Shown: in pieces, positions 1 to 9,485 of the stretch
Layout: every line of letters begins with the position of its first letter
Numbering within the stretch: position 1 is the first letter of the stretch
Assembly: GCF_013030265.1 (NCBI RefSeq)
Contig: NZ_WPZQ01000003.1
Location: 62,001 to 126,000, forward strand
DNA length: 64,000 nucleotides
From: Ruegeria arenilitoris
GTDB taxonomy: Bacteria > Pseudomonadota > Alphaproteobacteria > Rhodobacterales > Rhodobacteraceae
Direction: 5' to 3'
Made by a program: the position numbers and the translations under genes
Notes under the pieces: model-generated
Database searches by the model: none
What the model was told of the DNA's origin: nothing
The model's input: only the letters and a program-made list of their open reading frames with translations

Positions 1-1202
1 TGATCGACATACTCGGCGTCGTGGCGACGATACTCGGCGTGGCGGTAACCATCGGCTATGGCGTTTCGCAACTGGTGGACGGAGCCTTTCTGATTACCGG
101 CGCGAGCTGGCTCGTGGAAAATCCGCTAACTACAATGAAACCCTCGACCGCCGGCCTGATCACGGCGTTGTTGGTGGTCATGATCATGTCGACACTGTCT
201 GCCGTCTCTGGCGTGGGACGCGGTGTCAAATACCTGTCGAATATTAACCTCTTGTTGTCTTTGGTTTTGTTGGCCGTATTCATTGTTTTTGGCTCATTTG
301 GATTTGCCGCAACAACCTACGCTTCGGCTCTGGTCGACTACATCAAAAACTTCTTCTCTATGAGCTTTCAAGCCTACCGTCCGATTTCGGAGGTCGAGTT
401 TGCATCAGTATTACCGGCTGAGGCTGCCCCATTTGTCGGAGAGTTATTCGCTGGTGCCACAGATGCCTGGGGAACGAAGGCAGCCTTTCTTGAAGGTCTG
501 AGCAACGATGCCGCTGCTCTTTCCGACGCGGCCAAAGCTGCGGCTTACGACGCGGGCACGCAAGGACGATTGTTTGAATGGCAAGCCGGATGGACAACTT
601 TTTATTGGGCTTGGTGGATCGCGTTTTCACCCTTCGTGGGTCTTTTTCTGGCGCGTATCTCTAAGGGCCGAACAGTGCGCGAGTTCATTTTTGGCGCGGT
701 CATTGCGCCGTCGCTGGTTTGCTTCGCATGGATGGCCATTCTGGGCGGTGCCGCCATCGATATGGAGCTAAATGGGGATGCGAATGGGGCAATCCTTGCC
801 GCATCGACGACATCGACACTGTTTGTCACGCTGGGTGCAATGATCTCGGGCAACTTTCTCACGATCATGAGTGTCATGTGTGTGCTGTTGACAATGACAT
901 TCCTGGTTACGTCAGCCGACTCTGGCATCCTTGTGATGAACACGATCATGTCCGGTGGGTCTGAAGACACCGGCTTGCTTCATCGTATTATCTGGGGCGT
1001 TCTTCTGACCCTTGTCATTGGAACTTTGCTTATTGCGGGTGGCGGCGGACTAGAGGCTTTGACCAATTCGATGATCATTGGCGCGCTACCGTTCAGCGTT
1101 GTGTTGCTGCTCATGTGCGTCTCTCTGGCCAAAGCGATGATCAACGACCTGCGTCGGCTGAACCACGAGGCGCAATCAGAGGGGTCGCCGGGCTCGCAAT
1201 AG
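1..1202 (+). CDS. BCCT-family betaine/carnitine/choline transporter (5' truncated by window)
   Basis: Sodium- or proton-coupled carrier of the inner membrane for trimethylammonium compounds. The reading frame is open from base 3, so the gene starts before the window; about 399 residues remain of a family length near 500-550. The family signature, a Trp-rich stretch WTTFYWAWW followed by SPFVGLFLARISKGRTVREF, is encoded at about 590-690. Several hydrophobic helices follow. An Ala/Glu-rich loop (about 390-570) just before the signature looks longer than usual. The substrate cannot be read from the sequence; the neighbouring amine-catabolism genes suggest glycine betaine, carnitine or a relative. 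The gene runs toward the TetR regulator that follows on the other strand. Confidence 0.88.
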   Translation, partial: IDILGVVATILGVAVTIGYGVSQLVDGAFLITGASWLVENPLTTMKPSTAGLITALLVVMIMSTLSAVSGVGRGVKYLSNINLLLSLVLLAVFIVFGSFGFAATTYASALVDYIKNFFSMSFQAYRPISEVEFASVLPAEAAPFVGELFAGATDAWGTKAAFLEGLSNDAAALSDAAKAAAYDAGTQGRLFEWQAGWTTFYWAWWIAFSPFVGLFLARISKGRTVREFIFGAVIAPSLVCFAWMAILGGAAIDMELNGDANGAILAASTTSTLFVTLGAMISGNFLTIMSVMCVLLTMTFLVTSADSGILVMNTIMSGGSEDTGLLHRIIWGVLLTLVIGTLLIAGGGGLEALTNSMIIGALPFSVVLLLMCVSLAKAMINDLRRLNHEAQSEGSPGSQ

Positions 1203-1235
1203 CCCGTGGTTAGTCCTTGATACTTCCGGCTGCGT

Positions 1236-1949
1236 TCATCCAGGGATCGAGCGGATTTCAAAGTGTTTTGGAAACATTGACTGCAGTACAAACAGGCAGA
1301 TTTTCAAAGCCTCCTCGGGTTTGAAAATCTCAGAGTGCAAATGGTAGTCGGTCCAGAGCCCTTCCAACAAAGCAATCAATGCGTCTGTTGCAAGTTTAGC
1401 GTCGACGTCCTCGTGTTCACCGTCGCGCTTTATTTGCTCCAACAGCTCCAGGATCACCGTGCGGAAGCGTTTATCTCGCGAGTCGATAAATGGAAATATG
1501 TGGGGGTTCGATAGCGCTTCGGCCCGGAACGAAAACCAGATCGCAACGTCCCGCGCATTTAGGACCAACGGGTCGAAATCTGCCTTTAAGATAGAAATCA
1601 GCTTCTCAGCAGGGCCCAACTCTGGATTATCAGCGATTGCCTTCCACTGTCCCGCATAGCGCGCCGATAGCTCCTCTGCTACCGCAAGCAGCAGCTTCTC
1701 TTTCGAGCCAAAGTGCAGGTTCACCATTCCCCGCGACAACCCTGACAGTTCCTGGATTCTTGCTGAAGTTGTCCCTCGAATTCCGTATTTATGGATGGCG
1801 TCTGCTGCCGCCTGGATCAGCTGCTTTCGGTTCTGCAGCTTGCTCAGATCTCGGGCATTGGTTGGGATATTGGGCTCGGCAGAAATGTCAGTTTCCTTTG
1901 GTGATGTACTTGCCTTTTGCTTTTCGCATCTAGCGAAGCAGAAGTTCAA
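1236..1949 (-). CDS. TetR/AcrR regulator, BetI-like
   Basis: DNA-binding repressor of 237 residues. An N-terminal helix-turn-helix (about residues 40-85, with a LSGLSRGMVNLHFGSKEKL recognition-helix region) is followed by an all-helical ligand domain containing WFSFRAEAL, which is typical of BetI-type regulators. It is divergent from the aminotransferase at 2009, and a palindrome lies between them. It resembles the second TetR protein at 12462 in both the recognition helix (RGMVNLHFG versus RGMIHLHFG) and the ligand domain (IWFSFRAEA versus IWYAFRGEA), so the two look like paralogues. The ligand is inferred to be a quaternary amine or an intermediate. The first ATG is used; the N-terminal 30 residues are low-complexity and the true start may be further in. 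Confidence 0.85.
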   Translation of the reverse strand: MNFCFARCEKQKASTSPKETDISAEPNIPTNARDLSKLQNRKQLIQAAADAIHKYGIRGTTSARIQELSGLSRGMVNLHFGSKEKLLLAVAEELSARYAGQWKAIADNPELGPAEKLISILKADFDPLVLNARDVAIWFSFRAEALSNPHIFPFIDSRDKRFRTVILELLEQIKRDGEHEDVDAKLATDALIALLEGLWTDYHLHSEIFKPEEALKICLFVLQSMFPKHFEIRSIPG

Positions 1950-1961
1950 GGATTGACATTG

Positions 1962-1979
1962 AATGAATGTTTGTTCATT
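1962..1979. promoter_or_regulatory. Palindromic operator, probable TetR/BetI-type site
   Basis: AATGAATGTTTGTTCATT, with perfect outer arms AATGAA and TTCATT, lies between the divergent TetR gene and the aminotransferase. It has the same 18-bp design as the palindrome at 12321-12338. A TTGACA hexamer lies just upstream (1953-1958), so a bound repressor would cover a promoter reading toward the aminotransferase. Confidence 0.6.
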
Positions 1980-2008
1980 TTGTGATTTATGTTACATTGT
2001 GGTGCCGC

Positions 2009-3403
2009 ATGACCCTTTTGAACTCGGACTTTCAGTCTGTACGTGACTGGGACAACAGTCATTTCCTGCATCCATGGGAGGGGATGTCGTACCTAGGCCA
2101 AAATGAACGAACCTTTGCCGAAAGCGGTCTTGGTATCCACGTCGTGACGGAGGACGGAAAGCGCCTGATAGATGGACCCGCAGGCATGTGGTGCGTTCAA
2201 TTGGGCTATGGAAACACCGAGATTGCCGATGCGATGGCCCAGCAGGCGAAGGAGATGGCGTATTTCTCGCCCTTCAATAACGCAAACTCGGCACCGGCCA
2301 GGCTAGCACATGAGATTGCGAAAAGAACACCGGGTGACCTGAACCATGTGTTTTTCACAACTGGCGGCTCAACGGCAGTGGATAGCGCGTTAAGGTTTGT
2401 GCAGTTCCGTAACAATTTGTTGGGAAAACCTGAAAAGAAAATCGTGATCTCACGCCAAAAAGCGTATCACGGTTCGACGTATCTGGCCGCCTCGGTATCT
2501 GGCAAAGAGCGCGACAAAGGGTGGTTGGATCAGGCAAGCCATCTGGTGCGTTTCCTGCCGAACGTGAACCCGTATACACGCAATCACGATCAGACGATTG
2601 ATGACTTTCTGAACGAAAAAGTTGCTGATCTCGAGAACATGATCCTGCAGACCGGGGCAGACAAGGTCGCTGCTTTCATCGCCGAACCAATCCTGTGTTC
2701 GGGTGGGGTCATCGTACCTCCGAAAGGGTATCACCAGCGTTGTCTTGAAATCTGCCGGAAGTATGATGTCTTGTACATCTCAGACGAGGTCGTGACCGGA
2801 TTTGGGCGACTTGGACATTGGTTCGCATCTGAAGATGTCTTTGGAATTCAACCCGATATCATTACCTGCGCCAAGGGGATGACGTCTGGCTATGTCCCCA
2901 TGGGGGCCTGTATTATCTCTGACCGTCTGATTGCAGATGTGAGCGGAGAAAACGCACAGGACGCTACGTTTTCAAACGGTTTCACCTATTCAGGCCACCC
3001 AGTAAGCGCAGCTGCAGGTTTGAAGACCATCGAAATCATGGAGCGTGACGGCATTCTGGAGCATGTCCGCGCGATTACGCCGCTGTTCGAAGAGCGTCTT
3101 CAAGCTCTGTCAAACTTACCGCTGGTCGGCGACGTCCGTGGTATGGGTCTGGTTGGCTGCGTTGAGTGTGTTGCGGACGCCCAGGCGGACAACCTTTTGG
3201 ATCTGGATAAATCCGTTGGCGCATTAATTGACCGGCATTGTCAGGAGAACGGGCTGATCTTGCGGCCGATCATCAATATGTGTGTGTTTTCTCCGCCGCT
3301 GATCATCAAGGAAGCCGAGTTGAATCAGATGTTTGACATCCTTGAAAAAGGCATCCGGCTGGCAACCGAAGACCTGACGCGCCAAGGCGCATTCAGAAAC
3401 TAG
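2009..3403 (+). CDS. Class III (omega) PLP-dependent aminotransferase
   Basis: Transfers an amino group between an omega-amino compound and a keto acid, usually pyruvate. The 464-residue length fits fold type I class III enzymes. The PLP region is clear: ISDEVVTGFGRLG carries the Asp that contacts the pyridine nitrogen, and CAKGMTSGYVPMGA carries the Schiff-base lysine. The start at 2009 is preferred over the in-frame ATG at 1967, because the earlier one lies inside the operator palindrome and adds 14 hydrophobic residues foreign to the family. It is convergent with the MttB operon and shares its regulatory style, so it may process an amine freed during betaine-type catabolism. Taurine-, beta-alanine- and aminobutyrate:pyruvate aminotransferases are all possible. 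Confidence 0.85.
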   Translation: MTLLNSDFQSVRDWDNSHFLHPWEGMSYLGQNERTFAESGLGIHVVTEDGKRLIDGPAGMWCVQLGYGNTEIADAMAQQAKEMAYFSPFNNANSAPARLAHEIAKRTPGDLNHVFFTTGGSTAVDSALRFVQFRNNLLGKPEKKIVISRQKAYHGSTYLAASVSGKERDKGWLDQASHLVRFLPNVNPYTRNHDQTIDDFLNEKVADLENMILQTGADKVAAFIAEPILCSGGVIVPPKGYHQRCLEICRKYDVLYISDEVVTGFGRLGHWFASEDVFGIQPDIITCAKGMTSGYVPMGACIISDRLIADVSGENAQDATFSNGFTYSGHPVSAAAGLKTIEIMERDGILEHVRAITPLFEERLQALSNLPLVGDVRGMGLVGCVECVADAQADNLLDLDKSVGALIDRHCQENGLILRPIINMCVFSPPLIIKEAELNQMFDILEKGIRLATEDLTRQGAFRN

Positions 3404-3419
3404 AGACGTTGTCGAAGCC

Positions 3420-3446
3420 GCTTCGCAACCTTGTTCGTTGCGAAGC
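3420..3446. terminator. Bidirectional terminator-like hairpin
   Basis: A perfect 10-bp stem, GCTTCGCAAC and GTTGCGAAGC, with a 7-nt loop and a pyrimidine-rich tail (CTTTCCTTT) sits between the convergent aminotransferase and MttB genes. Confidence 0.65.
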
Positions 3447-3467
3447 CTTTCCTTTGCACAGCAACTT

Positions 3468-5036
3468 TTAACCAGCGCGCATTGCCTCACGGGGCAATTT
3501 GATCGGGAACCTGGACCGAACCTCTTCATCCACCTTGCTGCCAAAGTAATTCGGATAGTGATTGGATAGGATATCATCCACAACGGACCGGCTCCGCTCG
3601 AACATGTCCTGACGACCGGCCTTCTCCCAAGTATCTGTCAATTCACGGTCCATCAGGGCCGGATAAACATACTCGGTTTCCATGTATTCCAGGGTCTGCG
3701 CGTTGCCGAGGAAATGGCCTGGTTCGATTGCGCATTCATGGATGACGTCAACAGACAGCGTGTCGTCACTCACTTCGATCCCGCGAAGCGTTCGTGAAAT
3801 CATACCGGCGGCCTCGTTGTCGATGACCATGGACTCGAAGCTACAGCCCATCAGGCTGCCAAGCATCCCGCCAAATTCGCAAAGCCGGTTGGCCCCTGCA
3901 TGAGCCGCCAAAGCGAAAGTTAACGCCTTTTCCAGACCATACTGTGCATCAGGTATCTTGGAATCCGTCATGCCGCATCCGACACTAGTCGGCAGATTGT
4001 AAAAATTGCCCATCTGGATCGCCGCCGCCGAGATCAACGCCTGCTCACCACTGCCACCTGTAAATGAACCAGTGCGCAGGTCAGTAATAAATGGCCAGGC
4101 CGCAAAGACAACCGGAGTCCCCGGATTGATCAGGTTGGCGATGGCCACGCATGACAGGGTCTCGGCCACAGCTTGCGCCAGAGTACCAGCCAATGGCGCA
4201 GGCGATGTCGCCCCGGCCTGCGGCGGAACGGCCAGATCGCAGACAAGGCCCATCTTTGCCGTATCAATCAGAATTTCCAGATTTTCGCGCCCGAACCGAA
4301 GCGGGGAGACGATGGGACAGCCACCAAAAATCACAGAGGGCTTTTCAAGGAACTTGCCCTCCCCACCCGATGCCAGATCGAATAGATGAATAGCGTCTTT
4401 AATGTGCTCACGCGTGCGGAATGTCAGACAGGATGGTTTCTCACTGCCCGCAAGAATGGCATAGAGCATGCTCATGTCATGCTCGTAGTCCTGAGGCACA
4501 TCCGTTGCCAGAACCGTATCACCGGTCATGTGAATGTTGTCGAGCCGGTCAACCAGACGGGTGAAATCGTAGATGTCCTTGAGGGTTGATGGTCGGTAAC
4601 TGCGCGTTTCCGCGTCGAACGTTGTCACTGCCGTGCCGGAGTTTGCGTAATACACCTTGTCCTTGGTGCAGTGCATGTCGTCCTTACCAGCTCGCGATCC
4701 GCGTGCATGGACATAGAATTCGCTGGCGGACTTGGCCAACAGGTCTTCCATCAATGCCCGAGGAAAGCACAACCTGCCATGCTCGTTCACCGTCGCCCCT
4801 TTGGGCAGCACGAGTTCAAGAACTTCCGGCGTGGGATCCCCTACCCCAGTACGTTCCAAAATGTTGAGGGCCGCCTCGTGAATGCGCGACATGTCCGCGT
4901 CTGAAAGTGGCCTGTATCGCCCACCAGAAATGCCCGGCCAGATTGCTTGCGAGGCGGCGTTACTGTTCCGCACTGCGGCTCGTGCTTCGCGCCCGCCCCC
5001 GCGCCGTCGTGATCTGCGCTGAGTTAACTCTGTCAT
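3468..5036 (-). CDS. MttB-family (non-pyrrolysine) quaternary amine methyltransferase homologue
   Basis: A 522-residue member of the trimethylamine/glycine betaine methyltransferase family (COG5598). Known members move a methyl group from a quaternary amine to a corrinoid protein. The frame has no internal amber codon, so it is the pyrrolysine-free type, whose characterised members include methyltransferases for glycine betaine, proline betaine and carnitine. An Arg-rich N-terminus (QRRSRRRGGGREAR) precedes the TIM-barrel domain. It is the last gene of the minus-strand operon, 25 bp after the Rieske oxygenase. No corrinoid-protein gene lies in the window, which leaves the methyl acceptor unknown. 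The pairing with an oxygenase and a TMADH-like enzyme points to demethylation of a betaine; the exact substrate is open. Confidence 0.82.
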   Translation of the reverse strand: MTELTQRRSRRRGGGREARAAVRNSNAASQAIWPGISGGRYRPLSDADMSRIHEAALNILERTGVGDPTPEVLELVLPKGATVNEHGRLCFPRALMEDLLAKSASEFYVHARGSRAGKDDMHCTKDKVYYANSGTAVTTFDAETRSYRPSTLKDIYDFTRLVDRLDNIHMTGDTVLATDVPQDYEHDMSMLYAILAGSEKPSCLTFRTREHIKDAIHLFDLASGGEGKFLEKPSVIFGGCPIVSPLRFGRENLEILIDTAKMGLVCDLAVPPQAGATSPAPLAGTLAQAVAETLSCVAIANLINPGTPVVFAAWPFITDLRTGSFTGGSGEQALISAAAIQMGNFYNLPTSVGCGMTDSKIPDAQYGLEKALTFALAAHAGANRLCEFGGMLGSLMGCSFESMVIDNEAAGMISRTLRGIEVSDDTLSVDVIHECAIEPGHFLGNAQTLEYMETEYVYPALMDRELTDTWEKAGRQDMFERSRSVVDDILSNHYPNYFGSKVDEEVRSRFPIKLPREAMRAG

Positions 5037-5061
5037 GTTTAGTCTCCGAATTCTGAGCGTG

Positions 5062-6261
5062 TCAGATCATGCTGAAATAGTTGCGATAGAAACCGGGAAT
5101 GCTCCATTCCATCTCGGACAGTGGACCCGGGACGAAATGGTATGAATTCACGCCTTCCTGATTGTGCCGGATGATCCGTTCGTCATCGAGCGATGTGACA
5201 TGCCAGAGCCATGTCAGGGCCTCCTTATCGTAATCTCGACCCTCTTCCGCGTCGCCGCGCACGTACCAAACGATCTGAATATCTGTTTCTTGCAGGGCGC
5301 GTGGGACGAACCGATACCCAACCACGTGATCTGCGTAGACGAGGAAATAGTTGAGCGTCCCGATCCCCAGATCGGTGGCGCCGCCATCGTGACCTTTCAG
5401 TTCACCCAATGGCGGTGCCAAGGGTGCGCCATCCTTGCTGCCAGTCGAATAGCCGGGGAACAGCGGGTAGCGCCGCCAATAGACATCTGAGCCCGGTGCG
5501 ACCGCGTTTTCTCCGGTCAGGTCCAACTCCTTTGTGGGTATTCTGGCTTCTTTCATCCGCTCATGAAGCGCCCCGCTGAACTCCAAAACCTGGGCGGGGT
5601 CTTTCAGGGAGTGGCTGCGTGAATAATCCTGATGTGACGGCGCGCAGTGGTAGCATTCCAGGTAGTTCTCAAGGGCCAGTTTCCAGTTCGCTGGAACCGG
5701 GTAAGACGCCTCATGAGCAACCTTCAGGTTTTCAAAGTCGAACGGTTTTGAAAGCGGAGACAGCCTCTCCAAGGCAGTATTCAGCGGCGGAGCGTCTTCA
5801 GCAGCGCAGACAAAAATCAAACCCTGGAATATTTTCACCTGTACCGGAAACAACCCGTATCGGCTCGGATCAAAGTCCGGGCCCATCGACCGCCCGTTTC
5901 TGAGCTTACCGCTCAGGTCAAAGGTCCACGCGTGATAGGGACAGATGAAGTTTCGCGCCTTGCCTTTCTGTTCAATGCAAATGCGAGATCCCCGGTGGCG
6001 GCAGACATTCAGATGCGCGCGCACCTCGCCTTCGCGATCCCGAACGATAATGATGGACTCCGGGCCGTAATCGAACAGGAAATAGTCGCCGGGTTCAGCG
6101 ACCTGACTGACATGGCCCACCCAGATCCAGTTGCGGTTCCAGAACGTACTGATATCGTTATCGTATACCGCCTGAGACGTATAGAAATGACGCGGCAAGG
6201 CGAACCCCTCCCGCTGCGCTTCCATCAAGTCGCGCATAACTTGCAAGTCATCTTTTGGCAT
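5062..6261 (-). CDS. Rieske non-haem iron oxygenase, GbcA/stachydrine-demethylase-like
   Basis: Oxygenase alpha subunit, 399 residues, expected to hydroxylate an N-methyl group, which then leaves as formaldehyde. The Rieske cluster motif is complete: CRHRGSR, then CPYHAW about 20 residues later. The mononuclear iron region ENYLECYHCAPSH matches enzymes such as glycine betaine monooxygenase GbcA and carnitine oxygenase CntA. The ATG at 6261 is chosen because GAGG stands 6 bases before it; an in-frame GTG at 6273 overlaps the previous stop. Such oxygenases need a reductase partner, and none is intact here; a remnant of a suitable reductase lies at 21650. It sits between the TMADH-like gene and mttB in one operon. 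Confidence 0.87.
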   Translation of the reverse strand: MPKDDLQVMRDLMEAQREGFALPRHFYTSQAVYDNDISTFWNRNWIWVGHVSQVAEPGDYFLFDYGPESIIIVRDREGEVRAHLNVCRHRGSRICIEQKGKARNFICPYHAWTFDLSGKLRNGRSMGPDFDPSRYGLFPVQVKIFQGLIFVCAAEDAPPLNTALERLSPLSKPFDFENLKVAHEASYPVPANWKLALENYLECYHCAPSHQDYSRSHSLKDPAQVLEFSGALHERMKEARIPTKELDLTGENAVAPGSDVYWRRYPLFPGYSTGSKDGAPLAPPLGELKGHDGGATDLGIGTLNYFLVYADHVVGYRFVPRALQETDIQIVWYVRGDAEEGRDYDKEALTWLWHVTSLDDERIIRHNQEGVNSYHFVPGPLSEMEWSIPGFYRNYFSMI

Positions 6262-6269
6262 AGCGCACC

Positions 6270-8336
6270 TCACACAGGTTCAAGGGAAACGAGTTCCCGG
6301 CGGAAAAATTCGCGGTCGATATCGCCCTCATCGCGTTCGAAATTCCGGGCAGCCATGTGACCCGAATATACAGCGTCCGCAATCAAACCGGGGTTTGCGG
6401 CATCTCCGATCAATTCCAACGTAGTCAGCGGGCTGTCGGACAAACCTCGAAGCTCATCATAAAGGCTGGTTTCGCGCGCTCGCTGCGTCACCAACACCAC
6501 AGAACCGCATCCTATGGTCTGCTCACGTCCCGTGTAGACGCATTGCACGGTCGCCTGACCTTGCCCCACTCGGTCCAAGGTATGAGACAGGACCAGTTGA
6601 ACGCCCCTTTCCAGAAGACTGCGTTGCACTCTGGTTTGTTCCAACGTTAACTCAGTAAACGGCGAAACCATTGAGGCTGGGGTAACAAAGACGACCTCAC
6701 GTCCAGCCTGGGCCAGATGATCCGCCAATACGCCACCGAGGTAGCCTTGATCATCGTCGTAGATCAAAATTGGACCTTCCCCTGGCATTCCCCCTGACAT
6801 GATGTCGTCGGGAGTAAATATCTGAGCGCCAGAACCGACTGATATGCCCTGAAACGCAGACTTCCCGCGGCCATCTCGGCGCCACGATGAACCAGTTGCT
6901 ACAAAGACATTCGGAATGCCCAGCTCGACAACCTCGTTTGCTGACAAACGGCTGTCGGTGAATAGCTGCACGTTCCCGCGTTGTTGAAGGTCATAAACCC
7001 TATGGTCTATCACGCGTTTCCATGCGGATAGCCCGGTCAGGCTGGATTCTTGCAACACACGCCCGCCAAGCTCTTGCTTAGTTTCCGCCAGAGTTACCTC
7101 ATATCCCCGGCGCGCCAGTTGCATGGCGCATTCAAGCCCCGCGGGACCACTGCCAACAACAAGCGCAGTTTCCTCTTTCCCCCTTCTTTCTATGATCTCA
7201 GGATGCCATTTCCGGCGCCACTCTTCGCCCATCGTCGGGTTTTGGGTACACCGGATGGGGACGCCGAGAGAGTCGGATGAAACGCAGATATTGCAGCCGA
7301 TGCACTCGCGGATTTCTTCGATGCGACCTTCCTTGATTTTGTTGGGAAGAAACGGGTCAGCAATGGATGGTCGCGCCGCGCCGATAAAATCAAGAATGCC
7401 TTTTTTGACCAATGACACCATCAAATCCGGAGAGGTAAGGCGCCCGACGCCCACCACTGGCTTGGAAGTCACCTGTTTGACGAATTCGATGTATGAGGTT
7501 TGAAATCCGTCTCGAGGTTCAAAGCGGGTCGTTGCGGAGTCATTGCTCCAATCCGCGACGTTTACATCCCAGAGATCTGGCAGTTCTGCCAGCAGTTCGA
7601 CAACAGCACGACCTTCTTCCTGCGCCTGCATCCCATCGGACCCGAGCATTTCATCAACTGCAAACCGAAGGGCTATGGCGCAATCGTCCCCAACCTCTTC
7701 TTTGGTCTCTTCCAGAAGTTCTCGTGTTAGCCGCACTCGGTTCTCTAACGAGCCGCCGTATTCATCCGTCCGGTCATTGAACTGCGGCAGCAGAAAGTGG
7801 TGCGGCAGGGTCATGTGATGGCCGGCATAGACATAAACAATATCAAAGCCAGCTTCGTGCGAACGTCGGGCGGCCGCGCGGTGCCACTTACGGAACTCGC
7901 GAATGTCTGCCTTATCCATGGCACGGGCCTGCTTGGGGTACACAGTTTGCAGGGCGAGCTCAGACGGGGCCAGCAAAGGTGCGCGGCTCAGGTGGTTTTG
8001 GGCATGATGACCATTATGCGCCAGTTCAATCGCCGCCAATGACCCTTTCTCGTGTACTGCTTCGGTCATCAGACGCAGCGCCGGAACATCCCGCTCATCC
8101 CAGATCCGGTTTTCAGCATAAGGGGACAGGTCAGACGTAGGGTGAATCTCCGTCTCTTGATTGGACACAACAGCCCAACCGCCTTCGGCCTTCATCGCCC
8201 GCATGGCCGCTTCGGCCTGAGGTCGTAAATGCCCCAAACCGTTGCAGTGGGGAACCTGATAGAACCGGTTTCGCGCCGTCACTGGCCCGATCTGAACCGG
8301 TTCGAAGAGAACAGAGTATCCGTCAGCGCCTGACAT
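6270..8336 (-). CDS. NADH:flavin oxidoreductase/TMADH-like demethylase (DgcA-like)
   Basis: A two-part 688-residue flavoprotein. The N-terminal old-yellow-enzyme TIM barrel (about 1-370) binds FMN. An iron-sulfur segment CIGCNICV with a further Cys follows, and then a C-terminal dinucleotide-binding half (LVVGSGPAGLECAMQLARR at about residue 390). Trimethylamine dehydrogenase, 2,4-dienoyl-CoA reductase and the dimethylglycine demethylase component DgcA share this layout and size. Next to a GbcA-like oxygenase the likely role is oxidative demethylation of the secondary or tertiary amine it releases. The 93-bp gap before it (8337-8429) shows no terminator, so it is read with the transporter genes. 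Confidence 0.83.
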   Translation of the reverse strand: MSGADGYSVLFEPVQIGPVTARNRFYQVPHCNGLGHLRPQAEAAMRAMKAEGGWAVVSNQETEIHPTSDLSPYAENRIWDERDVPALRLMTEAVHEKGSLAAIELAHNGHHAQNHLSRAPLLAPSELALQTVYPKQARAMDKADIREFRKWHRAAARRSHEAGFDIVYVYAGHHMTLPHHFLLPQFNDRTDEYGGSLENRVRLTRELLEETKEEVGDDCAIALRFAVDEMLGSDGMQAQEEGRAVVELLAELPDLWDVNVADWSNDSATTRFEPRDGFQTSYIEFVKQVTSKPVVGVGRLTSPDLMVSLVKKGILDFIGAARPSIADPFLPNKIKEGRIEEIRECIGCNICVSSDSLGVPIRCTQNPTMGEEWRRKWHPEIIERRGKEETALVVGSGPAGLECAMQLARRGYEVTLAETKQELGGRVLQESSLTGLSAWKRVIDHRVYDLQQRGNVQLFTDSRLSANEVVELGIPNVFVATGSSWRRDGRGKSAFQGISVGSGAQIFTPDDIMSGGMPGEGPILIYDDDQGYLGGVLADHLAQAGREVVFVTPASMVSPFTELTLEQTRVQRSLLERGVQLVLSHTLDRVGQGQATVQCVYTGREQTIGCGSVVLVTQRARETSLYDELRGLSDSPLTTLELIGDAANPGLIADAVYSGHMAARNFERDEGDIDREFFRRELVSLEPV

Positions 8337-8429
8337 TGCCGCGCATCCTCCAGAAAGTCGGAAATCGTTTCGAGAGAATGGAAGAAACTCTGCGTTCCCA
8401 CCATTCCCGGTTGTGTCATTAAGGTGCCC

Positions 8430-9485
8430 TTAGAAGCCCGCTTTAATACGCTCGAACTCTTTCAGCATCTTGGCTTCCAGCTCGGGGTTTACCGCGTCAA
8501 AGAAGAGGCTTCCTTCAAAGAAGCTGTCCACGTCTGCAAACCCATAGGTTTCGATCAGTGCCGGATCGGCCTGCGCAAACGCGTCCTCATTGGCGTGGGC
8601 GTATCCCCAGCTTTCGATGATGTACTTGCCGCTGGCAGCCGAACTCAGTGCGTTCAGCATGTCATAGACCTGTTCATCCGACTGTTTGGCAGATTTCAGA
8701 TGCACATAACCGCAAACCCAAGTGGCGATGCCCTTGTCCACATCACGCATCATAACTGCGGGGGTTTCGTTCCAGATCAGGTTCAGCTCCGATTGGTTCC
8801 AGCCCCAACCGAGTGTCACTTCTCCACTGGCAATTGCCTGATCCAGCTGGCCTGCGTCAGACCAATAAAAGCGCACATTTGGATGAATCGCGCGTAGGTA
8901 GTCTGCGGCTTTCTGGAATTCTTCATCGCTCATATCGGTATAGCTGGAAGCACCGGTCGCCAGTGCGGCCATGGCAAACGCGCTGGAGGCGGCGTCCGGA
9001 ATAGCAACCTTGCCCTGATAGGTTGGATCCATCAGCAACTGCAGCGATACATCGTCAGCCGAGATCATATCGGTGCGATAGATAAGGCCGGTGTTGCCCC
9101 ATTCGAAAGGCACCATGTAGGTCTGCCCGTCGATTGTGATGCCATCGACCTCTTTGATCTTGGGCATCAGCTTGTCCCAATTCTCCAGCTTACTGGTGTC
9201 GATCGGCTTGATCATGTCTGCCGCCACCCATTTCCTGAGGGCGTCCGTGCAGGGGTGGGCCAAATCGGCTTCAAACCCGGACTGAAGCTTGGTGAACGCT
9301 TCTTCTACGCTGCCGAAATAAGTGTAGCTGGGCGGGCCGCCGTACTTTTCGACATAGTCGCCGTAAAAGCCCTGATCCTCATATCCCGACCAGTCAAAAA
9401 CGGTCAGATCAGCTGCGTTGGCCAAAGCCTGGCTGGCCGTAAAGGTGGCAACCACTGCTGCCGTAAGTGATGCTGTTTTATTCAT
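8430..9485 (-). CDS. Periplasmic substrate-binding protein, PotD/spermidine-putrescine family
   Basis: Solute-binding component of the adjoining ABC importer, 351 residues, with a signal peptide cleaved near ALANA-ADLTVFDWSGYE. The fold family (PotD/PF13416 type) is suggested by the opening LTVFDWSGY and FEWGNTGLIYR. Its ATG overlaps the stop of the ATPase gene by four bases (ATGA), and a strong GGAGGAG precedes it. The family binds polyamines, but many members in amine-catabolism operons bind betaines or other cations. The position directly ahead of the demethylation genes supports a methylated-amine ligand. Confidence 0.85.
   Translation of the reverse strand: MNKTASLTAAVVATFTASQALANAADLTVFDWSGYEDQGFYGDYVEKYGGPPSYTYFGSVEEAFTKLQSGFEADLAHPCTDALRKWVAADMIKPIDTSKLENWDKLMPKIKEVDGITIDGQTYMVPFEWGNTGLIYRTDMISADDVSLQLLMDPTYQGKVAIPDAASSAFAMAALATGASSYTDMSDEEFQKAADYLRAIHPNVRFYWSDAGQLDQAIASGEVTLGWGWNQSELNLIWNETPAVMMRDVDKGIATWVCGYVHLKSAKQSDEQVYDMLNALSSAASGKYIIESWGYAHANEDAFAQADPALIETYGFADVDSFFEGSLFFDAVNPELEAKMLKEFERIKAGF

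Noticed and set aside
1967..2008. Upstream ATG of the aminotransferase at 1967
   Set aside because: It lies inside the operator palindrome and would add a hydrophobic leader not seen in the family; the ATG at 2009 is preferred.
3468..5036. Pyrrolysine-encoding mttB
   Set aside because: The frame has no internal TAG; it belongs to the pyrrolysine-free branch.
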